Of a stretch of DNA of 64,000 nucleotides, positions 53,540 through 63,679 are shown piece after piece. The translations under genes and the position numbers were made by a program. Within the stretch, counting starts at the first letter, position 1; each line of letters begins with the position of its first letter. Origin of the DNA: Lepidostoma basale (lineage: Eukaryota; Arthropoda; Insecta; Trichoptera; Lepidostomatidae); the NCBI GenBank assembly GCA_022606425.2, contig JAHDVF020000498.1, positions 1 to 64,000 of the forward strand. Reading direction: 5' to 3'. The notes under the pieces were generated by a model, which saw only the letters and a list, made by a program, of their open reading frames with translations, did not search any database and was not told the origin of the DNA.

Positions 53540-53740
53540 GAAATTTCCAGATTTAAATTTACCAACCGAACCATTATCATCGTTGGTTTCAGGTGACACA
53601 AACCAATCGAAAGATTTCTTGGCAAACGTACGAAAGTACACATACCTATTCATGTTACCAAATGACGTCGTTTGGAGCAACAAATATGCAAAGACAAATT
53701 TATTATCATGCAAGTTCACTGCTATCACATAAAGAAATTT
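53540..53740 (+). mobile_element. Helitron Rep/helicase-like domain remnant
   Basis: Frame 1 gives PLSSLVSGDTNQSKDFLANV and RKYTY; a one-base shift continues with CYQMTSFGATNMQRQIYYHA and SSLLSHK. FxxNIRxYNxxFxMTSFGA...QIYHxxGSLLP is the conserved block ahead of the HUH motif in animal Helitrons. A central deletion removes the sequence between GAT and QIY. No HUH or Tyr motif here. Confidence 0.6.
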
Positions 53741-54135
53741 AACATTCTAATTTGAAACGAAGTTTTGTTGATTTTAACACACGATTATGCCGTCATCAAT
53801 TAGTGAATTGAATTGATAAAATTTTATATAAATTGTGATATTATAATATAACAATATTTCAAATGAAACCGATAATAAATTATCACAAGGTTTCCGTCAA
53901 AACAACTGATCATATATTTTCAATGTACCTATTCAAATTCGACTGTTTTTTAAATACAACAAAATAATAAAAAAAGAATATATATAAAAAAAATAAACAG
54001 AGAGAACAGAGTAGTAGTCACGTATTGAAGGTAATCTTGTTAAAATATAATCGATTCTTGTGTCATTGGGGTATCATTAATGGAAACCAAAATTTAAAAC
54101 ATATATTTATATTCATTAAACATAAACAAAGAATA
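53741..54135. other. Intergenic, nothing recognised
   Basis: AT-rich. No structure seen. Confidence 0.5.
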
Positions 54136-54139
54136 TTTG

Positions 54140-54985
54140 TCTCACTTGAGATTCACTGATGATATAATCTTGTTGTCGGAGTCTCCAGAACAACTGGATG
54201 CTGGACAAATGCTGGAAGCTTTAAATGAATCATCTAAAAAAATTGGCCTTTAAATGACTATGACAAAGACACAAATATTGACTTACACACAAATTGAAGG
54301 CATTGAAATCCATAATAAAAATGTAGATGTGGTAGATGAATTTGTGTATCTTGTCCATCTGTTGGCTTTTGGAAGAGGGAGTAAAGTCAAGGAGATTGAT
54401 TGGAGAATACAGCTCGGTTGGTCTGCATTCGGAAAGCTGGGCAACATATTCAAGTCGGACATGCAACCAAATTTAAAAACAGAAGTGCCGGACCATAGAG
54501 AATTCCCACCGCTTACCAGAAGCTAACGTTAGAAAACGAAAAAAAATGTGTAAGAGAAATCAAGAGGGACCAGGCCACATTTAATCTACTGCTATTTTAC
54601 TCTATGTCCCGCCCAACATGCAGATAACACTAAAAAAACAAAATATATGTAAAGAAAAAAAAAACACGGGATAAAATGGGATGCGAACTCAGTGAGAAGA
54701 CGCACCAGGGTCACCGATGTAGGTATAAGCATTGCGAGGATGAAGTGACAGTGAGCTGGTCATGTGTGTCGACGGGATGATGGAAGATGAAGCCAGAGGG
54801 TTACTGAATGGAGGCTAAGGTTGGATCGGAGAAGTGTGGGGAGACAGCCAACCAGGTGGAGCGATGATATTATGCGGACGGCGGGAAGGGCCTGAAGGAC
54901 ACTAGCGAGAGACCGAGAGAGATGGCGTGGGGGTGGAGAAGCTTACGTCCAGCAGTGGATGGAGAAAAGCTGACGAAGAAAAAAT
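54140..54985 (+). mobile_element. LINE-B-like, palm to 3' end, decayed
   Basis: HLRFTDDIILLSESPEQLDA (catalytic box, FTDD), VVDEFVYLVHLLAFGRGSKV, IQLGWSAFGKLGNIFKSDMQ, then, after stops, RRRTRVTDVGISIARMK, EWRLRLDRRSVGRQPTRWSD, DIMRTAGRA and GEAYVQQWMEKS. The MTYG block is deleted. Confidence 0.8.
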
Positions 54986-54989
54986 ATCT

Positions 54990-55560
54990 TTATTTGTAGT
55001 TACAAGTGTGATCAATTGTTGGTTTAAACCAGAGACACAACGTCATTTATCCGGACTAATTGGGACTGGAGGTTTTCCGGATACTGATTTTTCCGGATAA
55101 TCAAACAGGCGCTAATTCTTTTAGCAAAATAAGGTGTTAATCGATTTTTTTCCTGGACTCATTTATCGATTATGAAATTACAAATTTTACTGGGAAAACA
55201 AATATGTATGTAGTACTACTCTACAGTACTGGAAAAAAAAAACAGAGATTTTTTTTTCAAAATTCCTCGATAATTGACGTTCCGGTGAACTGACGTCCGG
55301 ATAAACGACGCTATACTGTATTTATAGTTATGAATCGGTTATTATTTTCCTGGAAAATATGAACCGGATCCAAATAAGAAGCCAGCAGTAACTCCATATA
55401 ATGCGTTATTACATACAAGACGAGGGTTGAAAAAAATACAAAGTAAACTTTTAAAATCAACATTATTCATCATATTTATCGTTACCGTTACCACCATATC
55501 TCAGTTCATTACGGAATCGGTCGTAATTATTAATAAATTATTTATCTCTCATGCGTTTCT
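54990..55560. other. Unassigned
   Basis: GGTTTTCCGGATACTGATTT and TTCCGGATAATC near 55075, CCGGTGAACTGACGTCCGGA near 55290 are short inverted or repeated pieces that could be the ends of a DNA element. Not resolved. Confidence 0.35.
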
Positions 55561-55580
55561 GGTATTGTATATTATATTTT

Positions 55581-56229
55581 CTTCTTCTTCTCTTCTTCCT
55601 TATTGTAGACCTATGTGGTCAGTTCTCCAGAGTGTTGCTTCTCCTGTGAAGTAGATTCCCAGCTGTCCTTCCATCTTTTAGGAGGTCTTCTACCAGGACG
55701 AGTGCCACGAGGCTGATTATGCAATGCAATATAGGGGAGTCTGGTGGTGTCCATTCTTTGAACATGACCGTACCAGTCCCTTTTTCGCTGTCTGCTCCAT
55801 CTTATAATATCCTCAACCTCACATATCTGTCTTATTCTGGTGTTCCTCACGCGATCTCCCAGTGTCTTGCCTGCTATCGTCCTCAGTGTGTTCATTTCGG
55901 AAGTCCTCAAAACTTGTTTGGTCCCTACTGTGTCTGCCCTTGCTTCGACGCCATCTGTTATTACTGGTCTTAAGCATGCTTTATAGATTCTCATCTTACT
56001 CTTAATGGCCATGTCTATGTTTTTTCATATTGTGGATTTTAGAGCCCCAGAGATTGCAGCTGCCCTGTTTACTTGGGCTTGTATTTCTTCCCGCAGATCA
56101 GCTTCCCCCACCAGGTTTATGCCTAGATACTTGTAGGTCCTAACCTGTTATATGGGTTGGTTTTCTATTACCAAGTTACATGTTTTGGGTGTTTTGGAAA
56201 AGGTCATACATTTTGTTTTTTCAATAGAG
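55581..56229 (-). mobile_element. LINE-C with long open C-terminus and 10-bp target duplication
   Basis: A 133-residue minus-strand frame (55611-56012): MAIKSKMRIYKACLRPVITD, GVEARADTVGTKQVLRTSEM, NTLRTIAGKTLGDRVRNTRI, WSRQRKRDWYGHVQRMDTTR and RRPPKRWKDSWESTSQEKQH. Upstream frames encode LGINLVGEADLREEIQAQVN. ATTATATTTT at 55571-55580 and 56230-56239 bounds the copy. No catalytic box. Confidence 0.9.
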
Positions 56230-56239
56230 ATTATATTTT

Positions 56240-56940
56240 AATTATAATAAATGCCTTAAGCGGGTATTCTAGTGTAGAAAATTGAAATAGTCGTTATTTT
56301 GTATATTTTTAAAGTATAGACCTTTAAGAATATGAAACGAAGAGGATTATCTGAAATTCTGAATATTTTGAAGTTACAGTTATTCTTGTGACGCACCGAA
56401 TAAATCGATCTGGCCGGACGAATGAACGATAGACTCCGATTACCTGGGAAAAGTCCACATTATGAAAACACTTTTGTACTCGTACCCAATGAATCATTAG
56501 AAATCGACTTCATGGAAGGTCAAAAATTATATGAGGCTGGAATCGCTGGTTGAGAAAGTGTAAGTATAACACACCATGAAACGTCTTAGATCGCGCGAAA
56601 CTCAACTCCAAACTTTAAACGCGTTTTCCCAAAACTGGCTTTTTTCGATGCGGTTGACATGATATCTGAAGTTACCGGTTTACTTGAAATTTCGCACAAA
56701 TCTTTTCCATAGTTGAAAAAAGTAGGTCAAAAGTAAATTTTTATTCAAATCACCGCCATTTTCCGAATTTTCATTTTTTTCTAAATTTTCCTACGTCATG
56801 CAATAACAACATCCTTCTTCTTACATAATTTTAAAGATATTTTTTTTCTCAGATCCCTGGAAGGACTGGAATCATGTCAACCAGGACGTACTATTTTTTT
56901 ATGAGCCCCCACTTTTTGGATTATCGTATTTAAAAAAAAA
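56240..56940. other. Unassigned
   Basis: No recognised frame or terminal repeats; CACATTATGAAAACAC and ACCATGAAACGTCTTAGATC parts are less AT-rich. Confidence 0.4.
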
Positions 56941-56944
56941 TTGT

Positions 56945-57770
56945 AATTGGTGCTAAGATGAGTGCTCTGTCTGTAAACTGTCTGCTTTACGCGGACGATG
57001 CCGTTCTCTTTGCGGATAGTGCGGACGAATTACAAGTCTTGGTGTCGAGAATGTATGTGGAATACAAGTCGAACGATTTAATGATGAATGTCGGAAAGTC
57101 AGAAGTGTTAGTTTTTGAAAGGGAAGAGCAAATGACAGTTTGTAATATAAGTGTAAATGAAGAGAACTTGGAACAGGTGAGGGAATTTGTGTATTTAGGC
57201 AGCATGTTCACAGCGGATGGCCGAACGGACAGTGATGTTGAAAGAAGAGTTGGTGCGGGTAACAAAGTGAATGGAGCTTTAAAAGTAGTTATTGGAAACA
57301 AGAATTTATCAATGAAAGCGAAAATGGCCGTTCACAATGGAGTTCTGGTCCCAACCCTTATGTATGGAAGCGAAGCATGGAACTGGCAGAAGAAAGGTGA
57401 GAGCAGAATAAATGCGGTAGAGATGAGGTCCCTAAGACGTACGAGTATGTGTGATAGAACGATGTACGACAGAATCTCAAATGCTGATATTAGGAAGGAA
57501 TGTAGAGCGGAAGAAGGTATTATGAACAAAATTATGAAAGGTTCGCTGGTTCGGACATATGGAGCGTACAGGTGAAGAAAGAATGGTTAAAAAAGTATAC
57601 GTTAACGATGTTAATGGAGTAAGGAGTCGAGGTAGACCGAGGAAAACATGGCATGACCAAATTAATGTGTATGACTCGATGTATGAATGTGGAGGAAGCT
57701 AGAGAGGTGCGCCAGGATAGAGAAGTGTGGCGGTCCATTCTCTCTGCTGGGAAATGGCGTGATGGTTTGT
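56945..57770 (+). mobile_element. LINE-A, best copy with intact YADD reverse-transcriptase box
   Basis: Frame 56958-57575: VNCLLYADDAVLFADSADEL with both catalytic Asp, NDLMMNVGKSEVLVFEREEQ, ENLEQVREFVYLGSMFTADG, RRVGAGNKVNGALKVVIGNK, LVPTLMYGSEAWNWQKKGES and YDRISNADIRKECRAEEGIM. A frameshift near 57545 leads to ERMVKKVYVNDVNGVRSRGR, then a small deletion before the CMNVEEAREV region and an end GGGAAATGGCGTGATGG. It defines the protein of the family that supplies the 3' tail of the SINE-like elements. Confidence 0.9.
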
Positions 57771-57779
57771 TGTTGTTTT

Positions 57780-58565
57780 ATAATTTTACTTTTTTATATT
57801 GCTGAAATATTAATGAAAAAATGTACACAATTTTTTTTATAGCCCTCAAAGAAACACTCAAAATTCAAGCGTCTAAACTAGAATACACCCTTAAACCTTG
57901 ATTTTGTTTGATTTATATATACTGATTCGATTTGTTTTGATTTGATATAGACATATACAAGTCTTTATCAAATTTAATAAAAAATTGTAGGCAAAAATAC
58001 GAGTATGTATTTTAGTTATGAAAATGTTTATATTGTGTCAGTCTTCATCTGTGAAAACTAAATGACAGTGGTACACGGAGTTCTCGCAGCGATCCATTTG
58101 TATGAAAGTATAACCTGGATATAAAAATAAATCTGGTTAGCATATGCGATCTTTTGATAGGCTGATCATTTGATTATACAGGAACATAAAGTATCTTCTT
58201 CCCCCTGGCACTGTCCCAACTCACTTCTCAGGTTGCCTGTTAGAGCCAGGTCTTCTCGTTCTTAGGCTGTGGGTTATATTATTATTTACTTCACTCTCGG
58301 TTAGACTTCGTCATTAAAGCAGACGGCTATGTGACATACAGGAGTTCTTTGATCTTTCTCTAGATATTTACTAAGGGAGATCTTTGAAAATGGTTTTATT
58401 CACCAAGTGATATGTCGGGCTTCGTCGTGTTCATACCAACAAAACTTTTATTCCTCTACTTTAGTATTTGACAAAGTAAAAGAATATTTAAAATAACCAC
58501 GATGTACAACTTTCTTTAGGAGAAGAACAAGAGGTAGAACTTTTAAAATATTTCTCTACCTTAGA
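57780..58565. other. Intergenic; possible CR1-like tail at 57890-57960
   Basis: TTGATTTTGTTTGATTTATA and CGATTTGTTTTGATTTGATA resemble CR1-like 3' tails. The rest is unassigned. Confidence 0.35.
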
Positions 58566-58569
58566 AATA

Positions 58570-58835
58570 TTTATTCTCACTCCTGTGAGGTAGACTCCCA
58601 GCTGTCCTTCCATCTTTGAGGAGGTCTTCCACGAGGAGGAGTCCCATGAGGTTGATTATGTAATGCAATATAGGGGAGTCTGGTGGTTTCCATTCTTTGA
58701 ACATGACATTACCAGTCCCTTTTTCGCTGTCTGCTCCATCTCAACCTCTGTCGTACAACCGTGTCTTGCCTGCTATCGTCCTCAGTGTCTTCATTTCGGA
58801 AGTCCTCAAAACTTATTTGGTCCTTAGTGGAAAAA
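58570..58835 (-). mobile_element. LINE-C fragment
   Basis: Same order as 55611-55920: CTGTGAGGTAGACTCCCAGC, GTCTTCCACGAGGAGGAGTC, GGGGAGTCTGGTGGTTTCCA, CTGCTATCGTCCTCAGTGTC. Lacks the (GAA)n end and has an internal deletion near 58745. Confidence 0.75.
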
Positions 58836-58994
58836 ATGACATTTTACAGGGGTGATTCTATTTCATTTAAATTATAACCGTTGTGTTATTAAAATGAAAA
58901 CTAGTAAATGTTTGTAACAATTAAATTTTTACATGAAAGACTACAGTTTTATTTACTATTCGACATAATTATCACCAATATTAAAACACTTGTC

Positions 58995-59410
58995 CGTTCA
59001 AAATACAAGCTTTTGTATTCCGTCGGCAATGAAACAAAACAACCAGAAACAAAACAACAATCCATGGAATGGCGGCATTCATCATCGCCCAAGAAAGTGA
59101 CGACAAAAAATCAACAAGCAACACCCCTTCCTGTCCAGAAACACGGTACACAAGATAATTCGGGCTGAAAATGTCTGCTTAACTATTTCCACTCGGACCA
59201 TTTTTGACCAACATCACTTTCTTGGGCGATGTTGAATGCCGCCATTCCATGGATTATTGTTTTGTTTCTGGTGTGACGTAGGCCACCCACGTTTCATCGC
59301 CTGTGACAGTTTGCCTTAAATAATCGTCACCTTCAGCATTATAACGGTCAAGAAAAGTCTGGCGGCAAACTTCTACTCGTCGGAATACAAAAGCTTGTAG
59401 TTTGATATGA
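58995..59410. mobile_element. Inverted pair of mariner transposase fragments
   Basis: The minus strand (59205-59410) encodes FRRVEVCRQTFLDRYNAEGD, DYLRQTVTGDETWVAYVTPE and SMEWRHSTSPKKV, a mariner catalytic-domain start with the first Asp in TGDETWV and a stop in TKQ*SMEW. The plus strand (58995-59100) encodes PETKQQSMEWRHSSSPKKVT, the mirror copy with about 100 bp deleted. The two face each other across about 100 bp. Different mariner lineage from 35156-36424 (TGDETWV against TGDEKWV). Confidence 0.75.
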
Positions 59411-59494
59411 CAAGTGTCAATGTTGATGGTAATTATGAGAAAAAGTGAATGAAACTATTGTCTTCTGGTTAAAAATATTTTTTTTACATAAAGT

Positions 59495-59610
59495 TCCTCA
59501 TAAAGTCTTCCCGAAGGGGTAGGGAGAAAGAATGGACTGCCACAATTTTCTTTCCTGACATACTTCTCAAATCGCTCCCTCAACATTCATGCATCGTATC
59601 ATCAATCATT
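59495..59610 (-). mobile_element. LINE-A 3' end relic
   Basis: CCCGAAGGGGTAGGGAGAAA, GAATGGACTGCCACAATTTT and CAACATTCATGCATCGTATC are the LINE-A end in reverse. Confidence 0.7.
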
Positions 59611-60220
59611 ACTTAATTAATTAATTTATCTTTAACTAATTACCACTATTTATTAATTAATAATTATACCGGAAATAATTTGATTGTTCACTCACAAAAC
59701 GTAAACATATTTTATACGATAGTATTAACTCGTATTAATATAATGTAGGACAGATATGATTTTTTTTCACTAAGCATATATGATATGAAGTTAGTACAAT
59801 TAATCTATGGCCATAGAAAAGAAAAACTGTATCCTAAATGACCATCTCTTTACTCCACTTTCTCTCTCTTTCAACATACTACATTGCCTTAACTACAAGA
59901 ACATTTAAATACTAAAAACAGAGTATTGAAAAAAACTGTTAAATTGTCATTAATGCTGAACCTAAACTATAAATGACGCCTAAAATCGGATTCATCGGTG
60001 TTAAATATTTTATAAAAGTTTTGCCAAATCGTACAAAAAACAGGAAAGCGTTTTATCCCGTACTGTGAGGCTGGGGTGAAGGGGTATAGAAGGGCAAGGA
60101 GTATCAGGCCCCCGTATAGGTAATCCGTAATCACTGGGCTTTATTATTTGATGTATTTCCACAACGGGGATGATCGCCATACATCACATACATGAGTGAC
60201 AGGCAGAGTGGTGTGCGCGA
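59611..60220. other. Unassigned; possible minus-strand poly(A) signal
   Basis: AT-rich, then G-rich at 60065-60115. TTTATT at 60140-60146 reads AATAAA on the minus strand. No gene model. Confidence 0.35.
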
Positions 60221-60224
60221 TGAT

Positions 60225-60445
60225 AGATGATAACGGCGTGCGCTGGTGTGCGTGGCCCCGCCCCGGGGGCGTGGCCTCACCTGCCGCGGAGGAAGCCGGC
60301 ATCCGATAGCACTCCGCCGTCCCACAGCCGGCCCGAGAGCCTTCCGAGAGGGAACCGCCCCTCGCACCACGGACCGACGGAAATTTCGCCTCGCGACCCG
60401 ACATCCGAAACGTGCGCGACCCGATCGGCGAATGTACCGCGCCGT
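60225..60445. other. CpG-rich island, candidate promoter or 5' exon
   Basis: About 220 bp of very GC- and CpG-rich DNA in an AT-rich setting, with GC-box-like CCCCGCCCC and GGGGCGTGGC (60254-60278). Open frames in it are Arg/Pro-rich on all frames, a composition effect. No splice-confirmed coding sequence. Confidence 0.45.
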
Positions 60446-60479
60446 GCAATTACTCAATTATCTCTGAAGCCAGCGGGAC

Positions 60480-61930
60480 AGAGATGATAGTCAAACCTCA
60501 AACTAAAATAAACCCTCGAAATAATGACATTGATTCATAAAATTTTCCTTCTCTAAATAATCTAGATCTCACAATTGTTTTGATCTAATCTTTATGAACA
60601 ATTAATACATTAAAAATAAGAGCATATTTTTTATTTTATATAAACCATCTCCATAGAAACATATCGCAGAAATTAATTTTTGAATCTTAAAAATATGATG
60701 TAAATATATTTCCAAACTAAAAAAATATATTTAAAAATTACAATTAACAACTAAAACATAAATAAATAAACCAATATTTTTATTAAAAAAGGAAATCTTA
60801 ATAAATCACATAATTACAATTTTTATCAAATAATAATAATAGCTTCCAGGATGACTTAAAATATATTTTCGGACATGAAACAAGTGATTTAAATTTGTAA
60901 TTAAATATATATATATATATAATAATATTTCAAAAATGAAGAACACTTAGATTACAGTTGACACTTGTATTAATATAATTTTATGCTCTTGACAGTGGCG
61001 GGATAAACTCGAAATATTAAGATTGTGAAAACAGTACTCGAGACAGTGTTAAGTGGTTATGACAATTGGAACTCAACCACTTGTTTGTGCTTTAGGAAAG
61101 TCTTTGGGAAAGCGACGGCGGACCCGGTTAACACCAGAAGTCAGTTGGGTAAGTCGCGCTTTGTCACGCGAGCTTTTGTGTTACATTGTGCACGACACCT
61201 TGTATTTAAAAACATAAACAACTTTTTAGTACGCCTGTGAATGGAGAAATTTTAAATTTACGTTCTTTAGTAGCCATTAAAGATCTGATAATATATGACA
61301 CTATTTATTATTTATTATTAGATTCATCAAAGTTAATCTGATTTGCATTAAATGGGCATGTGAAAATTTTGTTTCATTTTCTTATGCTTCTGAATGAATT
61401 CTATGTTTATATATATCTAAATTGATAATTGACGATAATGAAACAATAAACGTACGTACGAATATTAAAAGATCCTCAGTGCATCATAGTAAGATAAAAC
61501 AATACTAAGATACCATGAAATGAGTCAGTCAATTTGTATAATTTTTGGCAAATTTTTATTGATGCCTAGATTTTATAAATCACACATCCAACAACAAAAA
61601 AGCGTTCAACCACCATTTATTCAACTGTTTTTGCCACTGGAGTTAAATAATATTTAAACAATAATAAATAATAATGTTACGAATTGAAAAATAAGTACCA
61701 AATGAAATTTTACACTTGCCTGTATAAAGGACCGGAAGTTTTACCTATTTTAAAACCTAAATTATACTTTATACTTTTAATTATGTTTGTCAATGCTGTT
61801 GTTTAATATATCGGACATACTCGTATTAGAAAAAAATATTAGTAACAAAATAGATACGTTTTATTTAAATAACTACTTTTATAAATTACCAAATTAGTTA
61901 TGAAACCATTTCAACAAATTATATATATGA
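60480..61930. other. Mostly AT-rich intergenic DNA; unrecognised patch at 61025-61240
   Basis: 61060-61170 is GC-richer (GGGAAAGCGACGGCGGACCC) and is followed by TTGGGTAAGTC, a donor-like site. The 71-residue plus-strand frame is unrecognised. An (AT)n run lies at 60905-60925. Confidence 0.35.
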
Positions 61931-62098
61931 ATATAAATGAAAACGTTTGTCTTCTAGTAGTTTTATTAAATTTTATATGGAATGACATGTTTCGCCCTTC
62001 TAAGCCATTATCAAATGATAATGCCTCAGAAGGGTGAAACATGTCATTCCATATAAAATTTAATAAAACTCCTAGAAAACAGGCGTTTTCATTTATAT
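61931..62098. mobile_element. Foldback element with GAAACATGTC hinge
   Basis: Arms 61931-62010 and 62020-62098 are near-perfect complements, including TTTTATTAAATTTTATATGG and AATGACATGTTTC. Central spacer is about 10 bp. Both arms hold GAAACATGTC, preceded by a weak CTT/AAG or CCT/AGG stem. Confidence 0.82.
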
Positions 62099-62559
62099 CA
62101 ATTATTTAATATGTTGTTTTACATCATTGTTCAAGAAACAATAAATAATTATATAAATAGCAATCTCAGCCCATTTTAAAATTTAAAAATATTACGAATA
62201 TGATACATAATTTTATATTTTGCCCTTTCTTTCACCACAAAAATACTAAATAAAAATATGTATTAAGGTGTTGCTATTTCGTAAGGCTTATAAATTAAAA
62301 ATACATTTTTAATCTCATGTAAATTTGAATATTCCAAATCTCAAATAAGTTTTGAAATTGAACATGCATACTATTTTCAAAATGTGTATTTCTTCACAAG
62401 AAATATTCAATTTTCCCACATACCTACCCTACTTTATGTAAAAGGAGTATTTTTTTTTATAGAAACGAAATCGGTTATTTTTATTATTATTATGCCGTGT
62501 ACCATTGAGTAAGATGAGAGTTTATAAACAATAGTAAGATTAATAATAACATACGGAGA

Positions 62560-63400
62560 TGATGCAAGACCAGACTCTTTAAGAACCAAACATGTTATGA
62601 GGACTTCTAAGATAAATACACTGTAGATGATAGCAGGCAAGACACTAAGAAATCGCACGAGGGAGACCATAATGCAACCCACGGCATTTCTTTTAGGAAT
62701 GCTCGGAACCAATTCTTTACAGCTTCGAAGAGATGGGCATCTCATAATCCATTTCTTTAAATTAATCAGGGGATATTTCGAGAACTCGGCCGTGCTAGAG
62801 GGTTTGGTCTTTTTGTCGCTGATAGATTTCTCCGACAACATTTTTTTCGACAACACAGATTGTTTTACCAACCAGCCACCAGAACCTATCTGCCTCTGAT
62901 GACACCGGTGGGAAGAGCAATTAGTCTGCTGAACGCGGTCTCCTCGGAGATCGACGTCTTTTATATTAGTGAAGGCACGTTCAGGGGACAAATACTCTTG
63001 ACTTTAGAAATTATCTTGTCTTCCTAATGTCGAACCATCTCAAATGCGTTCCTGGTTCTTTGTTTTATTTTTATAATATTTTACCTGTACTTAATAGATG
63101 CCTTAAACATTTTCCTGTTTGTAATGTCTTTTGAGTTAATAAACTGATTTAATTTGATTTGATAATAAGAGAGATACATATGTAAGTATATTGGATTCTA
63201 AAAGACGGAGTAGACAGCAAAGGAGGGACTGGTACGATCATGTCCAAAGAATGGACACTACCAGACCCTATTATGCATTATATAATCCTCACTTGACTCG
63301 TCCACATAGAAGACCACCTAAAAGATAGAAGGACGGCTAGGAATCCACCACACAAGAGGGGAAACCCTCTGGAGAACAGACAACGTAGGTCTATAGCATG
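62560..63400 (+). mobile_element. LINE-C split by a CR1-like 3' end
   Basis: 62560-62685 encodes RPDSLRTKHVMRTSKINTL and MIAGKTLRNRTRETIM; 63185-63400 resumes with RRSRQQRRDWYDHVQRMDTT, RPYYALYNPHLTRPHRRPPK and GEQTT, the next part of the same protein order. About 500 bp of CR1-like sequence lies between. Confidence 0.75.
62690..63170 (+). mobile_element. CR1-like C-terminus and 3' UTR inserted in LINE-C
   Basis: Encodes FLLGMLGTNSLQLRRDGHLI, IHFFKLIRGYFENSAVLEGL, then RQHRLFYQPATRTYLPLMTP, VGRAISLLNAVSSEIDVFYI and SEGTFRGQILLTL, a stop, a UTR with CTTAATAGATGCCTTAAAC and a tail AATTTGATTTGATAA. Confidence 0.82.
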
Positions 63401-63433
63401 GAAGAATAAGAGAATGATACTGTGTAGGCATAT

Positions 63434-63659
63434 TCATTCATTCATTTCTCAGCGCAACATCCCGCTGTAGGACTTGGCCTCCTCCACAACGGTCCTCCAC
63501 TGACTTATGTCTGTGGCCATCTCTCTCCATTCCCCAGCTTCTTCCATTTTCTCCCAATCTTCTTCCACGCAATCCGCCAATCTTTTCCTCGGTCTGCCTC
63601 TTGGTCTCTTTTCGCGGGACACCCATCTGGAAATAATTTGTGGTGTTGTGTGTAGGCAT
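63434..63659 (-). mobile_element. LINE-E with 17-bp target duplication
   Basis: Minus-strand segments MGVPRKETKRQTEEKI-like and RRLGENGRSWGMERDGHRHK are frame-shifted versions of the 26656-26955 protein; ATGAATGAATGA tail. ATACTGTGTAGGCATAT at 63417-63433 and 63660-63676 bounds it. Confidence 0.82.
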
Positions 63660-63679
63660 ATACTGTGTAGGCATATACG

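Noticed and set aside
58908..59168. 86-residue gene
   Set aside because: Its recognisable part is a mariner transposase fragment fused to flanking AT-rich DNA.
60131..60457. 108-residue Arg-rich minus-strand protein
   Set aside because: All frames stay open across the GC-rich block; composition explains it and no motif is seen.
61025..61240. 71-residue plus-strand gene
   Set aside because: No recognised family, signal or splice-linked partner; left as unassigned DNA.
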